DNA of 64,000 nt from Actinomycetes bacterium (GCA_029263055.1 JAJCYG010000095.1:22321-86320), one strand, 5' to 3'. Positions 9,941-19,012 are shown, counted from the stretch's first letter. The notes: generated by a model not told the origin, from the sequence alone. Made by a program: numbers and translations.

Positions 9941-12900
9941 ATGAATACTACTTTCTCAAGTCGTTTGGCTTTATTAGTTTTGTGTTTATCCATTGCTCTC
10001 AATCCTATTCCACAGAGTGCTAACACCCAATTTCTGTCTCCAGCTTCTTCTTTTTCAGCTCATGTCACATGGGGAAATGGGGTGAGTCGAGAACAAGCCG
10101 ATCAAATGATTAAACAAATAAGCAATGATTGGTTAATTTTGTCTAAAGGCTTTCCACTTGATTCTGAACTCTTTAAAGCAACCTTAGCTCATCTAGAAGA
10201 GTTGAAGGAATTTGCTCCAACAACATTGATGAACCTTATTCTAAGAAATGAATTTCCTGAGGCAAAGCAATTTAGAAAAGCGCTTAAGGAGTATTTAGTT
10301 TTTTTAAATCGAGATCGTTTGGGAGGCTTTAATGATGCATTTTTAGATGAGTTTATTAAAGAGATTTTTCAAAAACTATTTTCAGGAATGGTTTTTCGAC
10401 TCAGTCCCAAAAATAAAATTCCTGGTTTCTTAAAAGGGAGCGAAGCTGTTGAACCTGGTTTTCATATAGAGGGGAGTTCTGATGAGCATTACCTTGTTGA
10501 AACCGTGAGGCATCGAGCCGATCTGTTAGATCGAAGCTTTATTCGAATTTCGTCTAAGGGAGTTTTATTTGTTGGAGACATGGGAATAGGGATATTTGAT
10601 CGAAAGCATTTTATTTTAAAAGGAAAAAAAACCTTTAAAGGAATCCCTGATGAAATACTCCGGTACTATAAGGACTTGGATGGGAAAAAATATACCTTTC
10701 TTCCTGTTCGAAGTTCAACCCCTTTATTTTATTGGGAGCCACGCGGGATAGACTCATTGGTTTTTGTTGAAGGTAAAAAAATAGGAGAAGAAGGAGTGCT
10801 CTTTTCTGGTCCAAAGACTCATCTTGGGTATTCCGTGAACAAGCATGGAAAGGATGAAGAGAGACAAATTGACTTTGATTTTGAAGGGGTGGGGGAATTT
10901 AATGGAAAAAAAGTTTACCTTCAGGAGAATAATGAGGTCAATCGACCTTATCCTAGAATTGAAATAATGGGGGGGGAAGTCTATTTGTTTCGTGAAGTCA
11001 ATAAAGAGCCGTTAGCAACCGGTGTTTTAGCTTATTACGATGTGTTGGTTAATGGACTTGTCACATTAGATTACCAGCCGATTTTATTTCACTCGAGCGG
11101 GATTGTTGATCTACAATTAGGCACACGCTTTTCTCCTTCATTTTTAACCTCTCGTTTTTTACATGGAGCACTTGAAAGTAAGCTCGTTGAAATGGCGTAT
11201 CAAGGGGTGCCTGAAAAAGTAACTGAACAGGCGATTATTGAAAAAACACATGCTGTGGCTGAAGCTCTTGATCGTGTGGTTGAAGGGGTTTTAGGAGAGC
11301 CGTTAAGTCGTGTGGAACGGTTACATCGAAAATACTTTCAGCTTTCTAAGCACTATGAATCTCTAAAAGAGCGTCCTCATCCATTGTATGGTTTAAGACA
11401 AGAAATCGACTATGAAACCTTGCCTGAACTGGTTGAAGTGTTACTGGAGTCATTTGGGAATCAGAGAGGTTTGGGATTTACGGTTGAAGGTTTATGGGCC
11501 TTTTTTACAACGTCAAAAAGTGATGGAGGAAAGTTCTGGGTGCCGACGCAAGAATCTCAAAAGCTATATGCACAGCTCGATCGTATCTTAGACAAACTCT
11601 ACATCTATTCAAATGGGCATATAGGGCGTATTCAAGTCAATGGGAAGTACTACTACTTTAGCTTTACAGGTTATCCCTATAGTCGATTAAAAGATTCTGT
11701 TAAAAATGATAAAGAGGTTAGACAAGAGTCTTTAAGAACTTTCTTTGAGTTGATGGAGGAATTAAGTCGAGTTAAAATTTCTGATTCTGGGCGCATTAGT
11801 TCTAGTGCTCATAGAGCTTTAAAAGAATTGCAGACTCTTGTGCACGGTATTAAAAATCTCCATTTAAAGCAGTTTTTTTCTTTTGCTATTTATAGACAGT
11901 TAATGAAGCATGCTCAAGCAGCTTGGTATGACAAGCATCATATGATGGTGAGTGAATATCTAGACGTGTTGAAAATTTTAAATGTCATTCCTGTTTTAAA
12001 TAAAATGAAAAAAGCAGATATTCCTGAAGCAATTTATCCTGAACTTTTTGTTCTATTGATGACTAAAGGGGGAAGTGAAAATAGAGGTGTGTTGATCAAG
12101 CGATTAGAAGCTTATCTTGTACAAGACCCAAAAGCCCCTTGGATAGCAACAGCTCTACCGTTGTTAATTGATAGCGCAGTAGAGCCAGAATGGGGAGTGA
12201 GCGTGATCAAAGAGGCTTCTTCTCTTATGTTTGACTATCGTAAACCTGTCTTGAACGCTCTTAAAAAGAATCGAGTACGACTCAATGGATGGGAAAACCT
12301 TTCTTCCGATGATATGGATGATGTTTTACTCCCTTTATACCGCGAAATGGGACTTGATTATGTCTCTGGAGTCCGGTTTCTAATGCGTTTGGCTGACGAT
12401 TCGCCGGCATTAAGTTTACAAGCAACACGCATTCTAGTGAATCTCTTTGATAAAGATTACTTCGACCTATTTTATAGGAAAAAAATGATTAAATTTTCTC
12501 AACTTAGAGACGAAGCGATACAACTTTTGATCACAAAATCATTTTCCAAAGAAGAAGAGATTGCTGTTGTTGCTTTAGAGGGATTAAGACGGATGCAAGC
12601 CCCACATCAAATCATTAAACCTTTTTACAAAGCGTATCAACAAGTGGTTCATGAACAGACTGTTTCTCCAAAGGTGCTTGAAACATGGCATGACATTGTT
12701 CAGGAGCAAGCAAAGATACAAAAATCTTTTCAGGAAAAAAAGGCTGGACCGAAAAAAGAGAGAGAACCTTTACTCCAAGAGGAAGTCTATCGGATCATGG
12801 AAAAGAGATTGGAAAAGGGGTTTATTCTAACATTTGATGATTTAGCTAGTGATGTGTTAAAAAAGTTTCCATTGGAATCAGATCTTAAGATTCAAGAATA

Positions 12901-14872
12901 TTATGACTTGAGAAACGGCCTGTTTAGAGCGTTGATCTCTTTTGTGAATTCGTATAAAGCCGATGAAAAAAGAGTGCAGATACTGTTTAAGCGTCCTGAT
13001 GAATTTGCTGATTTTATCAAAGTCTACTTAGAAGAGCTTAATGGTGTATTGCCACTCGTTGATCTAATAGACTGGCTCGAAGAGCATACTCGAATAGAGT
13101 TTATGGTTCGTTATTTTCGTCAGTATATTAATAATACTATATTGAATTTGAGTGGATCTCGAGTTGCCCATTACAACAATCGAGATTCTTTATACGCCTT
13201 TTCTATGCCGATAAAAGAGATGCCTCCAAGGTTATTTTCAAAAGCTCAACTCCTTTACTCTAAGTATGCTTCAACAGAGGAGCGTTTTAATGAACTCGAA
13301 TTTTTGGAAAGAAGTTTAAGGTTATTTTTAAAAAGAGATAATAAGAGACAAGTAAAATCACACATACAAATCTTAGAAGGCATTCTTTATTTAACTAATG
13401 TGGCAGATTCTCCAATACGTTTGAAGGCAACAGAGATGTTGGTTGGTACTTATTTTAATGAGCCGAAGAGCCATGAATTTTATTCACCCGCATTAAAAAG
13501 TGTTCTTTCATTGCCGTTGCTTAAAGGGATTGATCCTTATTTTGTCAACTTGCGAGAGGCTAATATTATTGCCTTGCTTCATCCTGGTATTTCTCCCTTT
13601 CTCAAAAAACCTATTTTAGATGAGCTTTTTGAACAGGTGCTTGCAGATCTACCTCAAAAAGAAGAGAAAAGGGTGTTAAACGCTGTTTTTCTCGCTTTAG
13701 AAGATCCTTATCTTTCTCCATTAATTTTCTCTATGGTGGTTCATTTTCTTGATTACCTTCAATCAATAAGCATAGATACAAAAATGAGAAAGAGGTTGAT
13801 TCAACGGTTTCAAGAGTTGATGACTGATACTCAAGTCCGAAAGGTGTTTAATAAGGTTTTAAAAAGAGGGCTTCTTAGAGAGGTGCGACTTATGCTGGTT
13901 TTAATCTCTGAAACAAATCTATTTAAATATATTCATTTAATCGATCTTAGATCGGTTTTAAATAATAAAAATATTTCCTTTTTGACATTTAAAAACATTG
14001 TCAAACAAGTCCTTAAGCAAGATCGTGAAGACCTTGATATTTTATTTGATCTATTGGGTCGTTTTCCAAATGAAACATCAAATCAAGAATATGAGAAGTT
14101 TTTAATCACAGGCTTGCTTCCTCGCTTTTTTACTTCAACCGTTATAGAAATTGCGATTGAAAAACTTTTAGACTCTGAGGCTGCTGACTATCAAGCGTTA
14201 GTTAGAGTCTTAACACACATTTTACCCGCAAAAAAATCTGAAACTAGAGCGGCTTACCGAATAGGGAATATGCATTTAATGGAGGCTGCTTCTGAGAATG
14301 GAGAATGGCGTATTCATGGAAATCCTCAATTAGCCCTCCAATTAGCAGATGAATTAGGTATTCCAACAAAGCTATTTTTACAAGCAAACTTGTATCATGA
14401 ATTGGCTCATGTTCTTTTTTGGATTTATTTGGGAAGAGATTGGGGCGCTCGAGTTGAAGAAGCGATGATTCAAGAGTCTCCTGATGTAAGAGACATTTGG
14501 AAAAATGCAAAACAATTGTTTCGCCAAGAATTTGGTTACTCGAACGAAGAGAGTAGAGAAGAATTAATCGTAAAGATTTTTGAATCTCTCTTTGTTGATC
14601 AGGAACATCGTGTAGCCGGTATTCAAAATAAAACTTTAGCCAAATCGTTAAGGAGTGTTGCTCCAATTCTTATTCAAACGTTAGATTTAATGGGATTAGG
14701 ACGATTAAAGGTGAAGTTGATTAAAAAAGATGGAGAGACTCATAAGGAATGGTTGATCCGAACCACTAAAGCAATTCAAAAGCATGGCCTTCAAATAGAT
14801 TTTACCCATAAGCAACACCTCTTAGAATCCCATTGCACCCCTGAGAGTTCTAGTATAGAATTTTCACTCTAG
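9941..14872 (+). CDS. Very large secreted protein with C-terminal HExxH motif
   Basis: I do not recognise a named family. The ATG at 9941 is preferred over the TTG at 9899 because the latter lies in a promoter; this gives 1643 aa. Residues 9-20 form a hydrophobic signal core, followed by LSPASSFS (32-39), a motif shared with the secreted protein at 26123. The middle is rich in predicted helices and could be an alpha-solenoid (HEAT-like) region; this is weak inference. His1486-Glu-Leu-Ala-His1490 in YHELAHVLFW is a zinc-metallopeptidase signature, with Glu residues downstream (EESREEL) that could supply a third ligand. It has its own promoter, no operon partner, and base composition like its neighbours. 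Function unknown; an exported peptidase or inactive scaffold are both possible. Confidence 0.75.
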   Translation: MNTTFSSRLALLVLCLSIALNPIPQSANTQFLSPASSFSAHVTWGNGVSREQADQMIKQISNDWLILSKGFPLDSELFKATLAHLEELKEFAPTTLMNLILRNEFPEAKQFRKALKEYLVFLNRDRLGGFNDAFLDEFIKEIFQKLFSGMVFRLSPKNKIPGFLKGSEAVEPGFHIEGSSDEHYLVETVRHRADLLDRSFIRISSKGVLFVGDMGIGIFDRKHFILKGKKTFKGIPDEILRYYKDLDGKKYTFLPVRSSTPLFYWEPRGIDSLVFVEGKKIGEEGVLFSGPKTHLGYSVNKHGKDEERQIDFDFEGVGEFNGKKVYLQENNEVNRPYPRIEIMGGEVYLFREVNKEPLATGVLAYYDVLVNGLVTLDYQPILFHSSGIVDLQLGTRFSPSFLTSRFLHGALESKLVEMAYQGVPEKVTEQAIIEKTHAVAEALDRVVEGVLGEPLSRVERLHRKYFQLSKHYESLKERPHPLYGLRQEIDYETLPELVEVLLESFGNQRGLGFTVEGLWAFFTTSKSDGGKFWVPTQESQKLYAQLDRILDKLYIYSNGHIGRIQVNGKYYYFSFTGYPYSRLKDSVKNDKEVRQESLRTFFELMEELSRVKISDSGRISSSAHRALKELQTLVHGIKNLHLKQFFSFAIYRQLMKHAQAAWYDKHHMMVSEYLDVLKILNVIPVLNKMKKADIPEAIYPELFVLLMTKGGSENRGVLIKRLEAYLVQDPKAPWIATALPLLIDSAVEPEWGVSVIKEASSLMFDYRKPVLNALKKNRVRLNGWENLSSDDMDDVLLPLYREMGLDYVSGVRFLMRLADDSPALSLQATRILVNLFDKDYFDLFYRKKMIKFSQLRDEAIQLLITKSFSKEEEIAVVALEGLRRMQAPHQIIKPFYKAYQQVVHEQTVSPKVLETWHDIVQEQAKIQKSFQEKKAGPKKEREPLLQEEVYRIMEKRLEKGFILTFDDLASDVLKKFPLESDLKIQEYYDLRNGLFRALISFVNSYKADEKRVQILFKRPDEFADFIKVYLEELNGVLPLVDLIDWLEEHTRIEFMVRYFRQYINNTILNLSGSRVAHYNNRDSLYAFSMPIKEMPPRLFSKAQLLYSKYASTEERFNELEFLERSLRLFLKRDNKRQVKSHIQILEGILYLTNVADSPIRLKATEMLVGTYFNEPKSHEFYSPALKSVLSLPLLKGIDPYFVNLREANIIALLHPGISPFLKKPILDELFEQVLADLPQKEEKRVLNAVFLALEDPYLSPLIFSMVVHFLDYLQSISIDTKMRKRLIQRFQELMTDTQVRKVFNKVLKRGLLREVRLMLVLISETNLFKYIHLIDLRSVLNNKNISFLTFKNIVKQVLKQDREDLDILFDLLGRFPNETSNQEYEKFLITGLLPRFFTSTVIEIAIEKLLDSEAADYQALVRVLTHILPAKKSETRAAYRIGNMHLMEAASENGEWRIHGNPQLALQLADELGIPTKLFLQANLYHELAHVLFWIYLGRDWGARVEEAMIQESPDVRDIWKNAKQLFRQEFGYSNEESREELIVKIFESLFVDQEHRVAGIQNKTLAKSLRSVAPILIQTLDLMGLGRLKVKLIKKDGETHKEWLIRTTKAIQKHGLQIDFTHKQHLLESHCTPESSSIEFSL

Positions 14873-14880
14873 AGCTAAAT

Positions 14881-14954
14881 TGGAGCGGGTGAAGGGAATC
14901 GAACCCTCGTAACTAGCTTGGGAAGCTAGCGCTCTGCCATTGAGCTACACCCGC
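14881..14954 (-). tRNA. tRNA-Gly (anticodon CCC)
   Basis: On the minus strand the cloverleaf folds fully: acceptor GCGGGTG/CACCCGC, D arm GCTC/GAGC, anticodon stem CTAGC/GCTAG with loop TTCCCAA (anticodon CCC, reading GGG), T arm GAGGG/CCCTT with loop TTCGATT, discriminator T, and an encoded CCA end. It is transcribed against the flanking genes. Confidence 0.96.
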
Positions 14955-14977
14955 ACATCAGGCACTGACAACGTGGA

Positions 14978-15005
14978 ATCATAGTAAATATAGGTACATT
15001 TTCAA
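14978..15005 (-). promoter_or_regulatory. Promoter of tRNA-Gly(CCC)
   Basis: On the minus strand TTGAAA (15005-15000), a 16-bp spacer and TATGAT (14983-14978) lie 24 bases upstream of the mature tRNA 5' end at 14954. This fits a short leader to be removed by RNase P. Confidence 0.65.
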
Positions 15006-15028
15006 GGTTAATTTTATAAGGGATCAAC

Positions 15029-15529
15029 ATGGATAATTTATGGGCACCTTGGCGTTTGCAATATGTGGAATCAATTGATCAAGATGAAGGCTGTTTCTTT
15101 TGTCACCACTCAATATCTAAAAATGATAAAAAAAATCTACTTTTACATCGTGGTAAACATACGTTTTGCGTGATGAACCTTTTTCCTTATTCTAATGGCC
15201 ATGTCATGATTGTTCCTTATAAACATGTTGGCAGTTTGGATGGGTTAAAAGAGAGTGAATTAGCAGACATGATGGTCACGACTAGAAAGATGAAGCGCCT
15301 TTTAAAGAAAACATTAAAAGCAGATGGATTTAATATTGGAATGAATATTGGTCGAGTTGCTGGTGCAGGAGTAGAGCACCATGTGCATATGCATATTGTC
15401 CCTCGCTGGAGTGGGGATACTAACTTTATGCCTGTCTTAGGCAACACAAAAGTGATTCCGGAAGCCATTCAAACAACATACAGCAAATTAAAAAAGGTTC
15501 ATGACAGTGAGTCTAAAAAAAGAAAATAA
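15029..15529 (+). CDS. HIT family protein (Ap4A phosphorylase-like)
   Basis: Nucleotide hydrolase/transferase of the histidine triad superfamily. The catalytic triad lies in EHHVHMHIVPRW, preceded by GFNIGMNIGRVAGAGV, which matches the Ap4A phosphorylase-like branch. An N-terminal pair of cysteines (CFFC) with nearby His suggests a structural zinc site common in this branch. It has 166 aa. A good AAGGG ribosome binding site precedes the ATG. The 3' end overlaps ogt by 29 bases, so the two are co-transcribed. Confidence 0.88.
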   Translation: MDNLWAPWRLQYVESIDQDEGCFFCHHSISKNDKKNLLLHRGKHTFCVMNLFPYSNGHVMIVPYKHVGSLDGLKESELADMMVTTRKMKRLLKKTLKADGFNIGMNIGRVAGAGVEHHVHMHIVPRWSGDTNFMPVLGNTKVIPEAIQTTYSKLKKVHDSESKKRK

Positions 15530-15989
15530 ATTTTATTCGATTGATACAGCTAAGGGGAGCTTTTTTGTCTCTTTAGATGAGAAGGGAAAACTAGACCGAT
15601 TGCTTTTTCCTAATCAAAAAGATAAATCAATTTCAATTTCTAAAACATTGACTCTGTCTGTTAAAAAAATTGAAAAGACTTTGGATCGATATTTTTCAGG
15701 TAAAACAGTTGCTTTGCCTGATGTTAATTTTTCAAATGGAACGTTGTTTCAACAAAAAGTGTGGAAAACCTTGCTCAAAATTCCGCATGGTCAAACACGT
15801 TCCTATTCTTGGATTGCCAAACAAGTCGGTTCGCCTAAAGCAGTTCGCGCAGTAGGCACCGCCTGCGGCAAAAACCCCATCCCCATCTTTATCCCATGCC
15901 ACCGCGTCTTACAATCCTCTGGCGGCCTAGGCGGCTTTGCCCCGGGTCTTCCATGGAAGAAATACCTCTTAAATCTAGAGCAGAATTAG
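15501..15989 (+). CDS. ogt: Methylated-DNA--protein-cysteine methyltransferase
   Basis: Suicide DNA repair protein that takes the alkyl group from O6-alkylguanine onto its own cysteine. The active site IPCHRVL is intact, with the helix-turn-helix segment (SYSWIAKQVGSPKAVRAVG) and the asparagine-hinge segment GKNP. At 162 aa it is the stand-alone Ogt/MGMT type without an Ada regulatory domain. The start overlaps the end of the HIT gene; a GTG six bases downstream is an alternative. Confidence 0.93.
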   Translation: MTVSLKKENKFYSIDTAKGSFFVSLDEKGKLDRLLFPNQKDKSISISKTLTLSVKKIEKTLDRYFSGKTVALPDVNFSNGTLFQQKVWKTLLKIPHGQTRSYSWIAKQVGSPKAVRAVGTACGKNPIPIFIPCHRVLQSSGGLGGFAPGLPWKKYLLNLEQN

Positions 15990-15997
15990 CTCGTACC

Positions 15998-16222
15998 AAA
16001 ACAAACTCAAAACTGTTTCCCCTTCACCCGGAATTTGCAGCAGACTGCGCAAAAAATGTGAGGGCAAGAATGAACTCACTGCGCCTCTGGTCCGAATGGC
16101 TTCGCACATTCGGTGCGAGGCTCCGTTCAAACACCAGTCTTGCTCTTTCCCTCACATTTTTTGCTCCGTCTTTGCGACAACATTCCTTAAAGGTTCAGGG
16201 GAAACAGTTTTGAGTTTGTTTT
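15998..16222. repeat. 225-bp nested palindromic element
   Basis: Outer arms 15998-16022 and 16198-16222 are perfect 25-bp inverted repeats. Inner arms 16049-16064 and 16149-16164 (GCAAAAAATGTGAGGG) are perfect 16-bp inverted repeats, and an apical hairpin (16100-16120) closes on ATTCG. All three are centred near 16110, so it is one large foldback. No convincing gene lies inside; a 105-codon open frame across it is a by-product of the symmetry. It could be a MITE-like element or a structured RNA. Confidence 0.8.
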
Positions 16223-16247
16223 TACCTGTTTGAATATTTTAACGGAG

Positions 16248-16410
16248 TTCAGAAAGCTCTCTCAAAAGGCAAGAGCAGGCAGGGCCCCTGGGAAAGTGCA
16301 CTCCAAGAGGAGTGTGCTTTTCCTGGGTGTGTCTGCGACCATGAGTGAGTCTGGCGACTTGCCGGGCGGCAAGTTGCCTAGCGAACGTCCTTTTGAAAGA
16401 GCTTTCTGAA
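16248..16410. repeat. Second foldback element with internal hairpins (possible structured RNA)
   Basis: Outer arms 16248-16269 and 16389-16410 are 22-bp inverted repeats with one mismatch. Inside are a hairpin of about 19 bp (16286-16327, loop AAGA) and an 11-bp hairpin (16353-16378, loop GGGC). The interior is clearly more GC-rich than neighbouring sequence. The layout, a long closing stem around two hairpins, is RNA-like, but it matches no RNA family I recognise. It starts 25 bp after the preceding element. Confidence 0.65.
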
Positions 16411-16441
16411 TGCAGTGGAACCAGGTTAAATCTGTTGAAGT

Positions 16442-16491
16442 TGACAGGCTGTCAGGTGCTAGCTTGTGGGATCTTGTATCTGTGGTAAAAT
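16442..16491 (+). promoter_or_regulatory. Candidate operator dyad and promoter of the thiolase gene
   Basis: TGACAG-G-CTGTCA (16442-16454) is a perfect 13-bp dyad. It lies just upstream of a possible promoter, TTGTGG (16464-16469), 16 bp, TAAAAT (16486-16491). AGGAGG (16497-16502) is then 8 bases before the ATG. The -35 is poor, so an activator or repressor at the dyad is plausible; this is inference. Confidence 0.45.
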
Positions 16492-16510
16492 AGAGTAGGA
16501 GGCGATAGCT

Positions 16511-17860
16511 ATGAAACCAGGGTTAGATATCGTAATTGCAGATGGTTGGAGAACACCTGTTGGGCATGTGAACAGTAAGATCTCTCATTTAAGTGCTGAA
16601 GAGTTGATGGCCACAACAATTGAAGAGATTATGACGCGTTCTAAGCTTGATCCTGACTTATTAGATGGTGTGATTGTCGGTTGGGTTGGCCAAGGGAGTA
16701 ATGCCCCTAATATTGCCCGTGTGGCTACGTTAAAAGCTGGGTTGCCTCTTAAGTGTGTGGCGTTTACCGAACAGGTGAACTGTGTCTCGGGGATGGATAC
16801 GATTGCGTCTGCAGCGCGTCGAATTGTCATGGGTGAAGGTGAAATCTTTTTAGCAGGTGGAACTGAAAGCATGAGTCAAATGCCTTACACCATTCGTGGC
16901 GATCGAAGCCATAAAGGAATTCGAACACTCGAAGATATTAGAAAGAACTGGGATCACCTTTTAGAGATGGAAGGGATTGATCTTGAAGATTGTTTGTTAG
17001 AAGGATTGGTTGATCCGATTAAAAAAATCAACATGGCCGCAACAGCTGAAATTTTGGCACAAATTAATGGAATCACTCGAGAAGAGCAAGATGAGTATGC
17101 GATTCAAAGTTATGCTAAATCATTAAAAGCAATTGAACGTGGTTTTTATAAGTCACATGTTTTTGGAATGAAAGATCGTGATGGAGAAGACATGCTGGAT
17201 GATGAAAACCCTATTTTGCGAGCCAAGTTTGTCGATGATCCTTCAAAATTGCATAAGATGCTCAAGTTATTTGACAATAAAGTATTGAGCATTGAAGAAT
17301 TTTATAAACAAAACAAACAGTACTTAAATGGAACAAAATACGAGGCTGGAAAAACAGTAGGGACCGTGACTCCGTTTAATGCGTGTCCACGTAGTGATGG
17401 GGCGGCTGGAGTTTTAGTGACCACGTTAGAGCGTGCCCAAAAAGAAAATTTAAATGTTATTGGCCGTCTTGCAGGCTGGAGTTTTGCCGGGATTGATCCA
17501 GGGTTAATGGCAAAAGCACCTGCTTATTCAACCGATCTGGTGTTAAAGAAAATGGATCATAAGTTTGAGGATCTCGATATCATTGAATTGCATGAAGCCT
17601 TTGCTGCAGGTTGCTTGGCCATCTTTAAAGAAGGAAACAAAGAGTTTGGCCATGATTGGCAAAGCAAATTTGATGAAGGACGTATCAACCGTAATGGTGG
17701 AACTCTTGCCATAGGGCATCCGTTAGCTGCTTCAGGAACACGCATTGTCTTAAATGTGTGCCACGCCTTAAAAGAAGATACTAAGGCTAAATTGGGCATG
17801 GTTACTGCTTGTGCCGCAGGGGGCATAGGGGGTAGTATGCTGATTGAAAAATTTGCCTAA
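16511..17860 (+). CDS. Thiolase family protein (acetyl-CoA acyltransferase-like)
   Basis: Thiolases join or cleave acyl-CoA and acetyl-CoA. The nucleophile Cys91 lies in VNCVSGM, His361 in HEAFAAG, His403 in IGHPLAASGTR and Cys434 in TACAAGGIGGS, so the full catalytic set is present. At 449 aa it is about 50 longer than typical degradative or biosynthetic thiolases, with extra sequence between about residues 225 and 290. The usual NASGxNDGAA segment reads NACPRSDGAAG. No other beta-oxidation or polyhydroxybutyrate gene is nearby, so the direction and substrate are open. It has a strong ribosome binding site and a likely own promoter. Confidence 0.87.
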   Translation: MKPGLDIVIADGWRTPVGHVNSKISHLSAEELMATTIEEIMTRSKLDPDLLDGVIVGWVGQGSNAPNIARVATLKAGLPLKCVAFTEQVNCVSGMDTIASAARRIVMGEGEIFLAGGTESMSQMPYTIRGDRSHKGIRTLEDIRKNWDHLLEMEGIDLEDCLLEGLVDPIKKINMAATAEILAQINGITREEQDEYAIQSYAKSLKAIERGFYKSHVFGMKDRDGEDMLDDENPILRAKFVDDPSKLHKMLKLFDNKVLSIEEFYKQNKQYLNGTKYEAGKTVGTVTPFNACPRSDGAAGVLVTTLERAQKENLNVIGRLAGWSFAGIDPGLMAKAPAYSTDLVLKKMDHKFEDLDIIELHEAFAAGCLAIFKEGNKEFGHDWQSKFDEGRINRNGGTLAIGHPLAASGTRIVLNVCHALKEDTKAKLGMVTACAAGGIGGSMLIEKFA

Positions 17861-17874
17861 TCACAGAGGATGTC

Positions 17875-18147
17875 ATGATCAAACTACATAATTTAGAAGG
17901 TTGCCCATTTTGTATTCGCGTTCAGAAAAAATTAAATGATTTAAAATTGGAGTATGAAATTGTGGATGCGGATGCAGATAACTTTGCCACTGTTTTAAAG
18001 ATTGCTGAATATGATATGGTCCCTGTTCTTGAAGATGGTGAAACAGTGATTCAAGATTCAGCAAAAATTATTTCTTACCTCGAAGAAACTTACGGTAAAG
18101 CAGGTCAAAAATCTCTTTTTCAAAAGATTTTCCATAAAGATGATTGA
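17875..18147 (+). CDS. Glutaredoxin / GST N-terminal domain protein
   Basis: A 90-residue thioredoxin-fold protein with the redox motif Cys-Pro-Phe-Cys (EGCPFCIRV) near residue 10, the cis-proline (MVPVL) and a QDSAKIISYLEE glutathione-binding end, which is the layout of a glutaredoxin or stand-alone GST N-domain. It lies 14 bases after the thiolase and next to the glutathione synthesis genes, supporting a glutathione-dependent reductase role. Its last 80 bases overlap the 3' end of gshB on the other strand. Confidence 0.85.
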   Translation: MIKLHNLEGCPFCIRVQKKLNDLKLEYEIVDADADNFATVLKIAEYDMVPVLEDGETVIQDSAKIISYLEETYGKAGQKSLFQKIFHKDD

Positions 18148-19012
18148 GCTCTGGTATTCCTGCAGGGCTTGTAATATTAATTTCAATTAGCTTTTCTGCA
18201 ATCACATCAATTCCTACAAAAAAGAGTCCTAGCTTTTTTAGCTGTGGGGCTAAATCTCGGCAAAGTTGTTTTTCTTTTAAAGTCAGTTCTGTAGGAAGAT
18301 CGCTTACGTAAGAAAGGCCGCGTCCTTTTAATGTTTCGGGTGTGGCAGGGCGCAAAAAAGCACCTATTGGTTTTCCGTCTATGAGTACGATCCGTTTATC
18401 CCCTTGGGTGATGGCTTCTGGCAGGTATTCTTGCGCCATAATGTAAGCGCTTTCATTATTTGTGACGTCCAACCATTTTGATTTTGAGGCAAATTCCTTT
18501 TTGCTGATTAACCGAACTCCGATACTTCCTCGGTTATCTAATGGTTTGATCACAACTTTACTTTGCTTTTGTAAAAAGGAATGAAGTTCATTTTTATCGC
18601 GCGAAACAATAGTTTGTGGAATCCATTTTTGAAATTCTAATGCAAAGAGCTTTTCGTTTTTCAGCATCAATGTCTGTGGATTATTTAAGACAAGAGTCGA
18701 CGGTGGAGCTAATGCAAAAAGTTGACATGTTTGGATGTAGTTGGCATCAATAGGAGGATCTTTACGCATCCACACAATTTGGAATTGATTTAAAGATAAG
18801 GTTTGTTTTTTCTTATTTAAGGTCATTCCTTTTTTAGGATTGATCTTGGCATTGAGGGCATGTGCCCAAACGTTGTTTTTGTCCCAAAAAAGATCTTTAG
18901 GATGGCAAAAGTAAATGGCACCTAATGCTTGTGAGGCAGAGGCTAAAAAGCTGGTGGTATCCCATGGAAACTTTAATTCTTTAACTGAATCGATCACAAA
19001 TAAGCTTTTCAA
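18068..19012 (-). CDS. gshB: Glutathione synthetase
   Basis: ATP-grasp ligase joining gamma-glutamylcysteine and glycine. The N terminus (KSLFVIDSV), the WMRKDPPID segment, VVIKPLDNRGSIGV and the metal-site end GIDVIAEKLIEINITSP all match bacterial GshB. The length of 314 aa is normal. The start is a TTG; no in-frame ATG gives a better N terminus. It is divergent from gshA (50 bp between starts) and convergent with the glutaredoxin-like gene, with an 80-bp coding overlap. Confidence 0.9.
   Translation of the reverse strand: MKSLFVIDSVKELKFPWDTTSFLASASQALGAIYFCHPKDLFWDKNNVWAHALNAKINPKKGMTLNKKKQTLSLNQFQIVWMRKDPPIDANYIQTCQLFALAPPSTLVLNNPQTLMLKNEKLFALEFQKWIPQTIVSRDKNELHSFLQKQSKVVIKPLDNRGSIGVRLISKKEFASKSKWLDVTNNESAYIMAQEYLPEAITQGDKRIVLIDGKPIGAFLRPATPETLKGRGLSYVSDLPTELTLKEKQLCRDLAPQLKKLGLFFVGIDVIAEKLIEINITSPAGIPELNHLYGKSFEKEIFDLLYRKFLRGKK

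Noticed and set aside
15896..16213. 105-codon open frame after ogt
   Set aside because: It runs across the 225-bp palindrome, has no ribosome binding site and no protein-like pattern.
16441..16469. TTGACA at 16441 as a -35 box
   Set aside because: No -10-like hexamer lies 16-18 bp downstream; the better fit is TTGTGG-16-TAAAAT, and TTGACA is part of the TGACAGGCTGTCA dyad.
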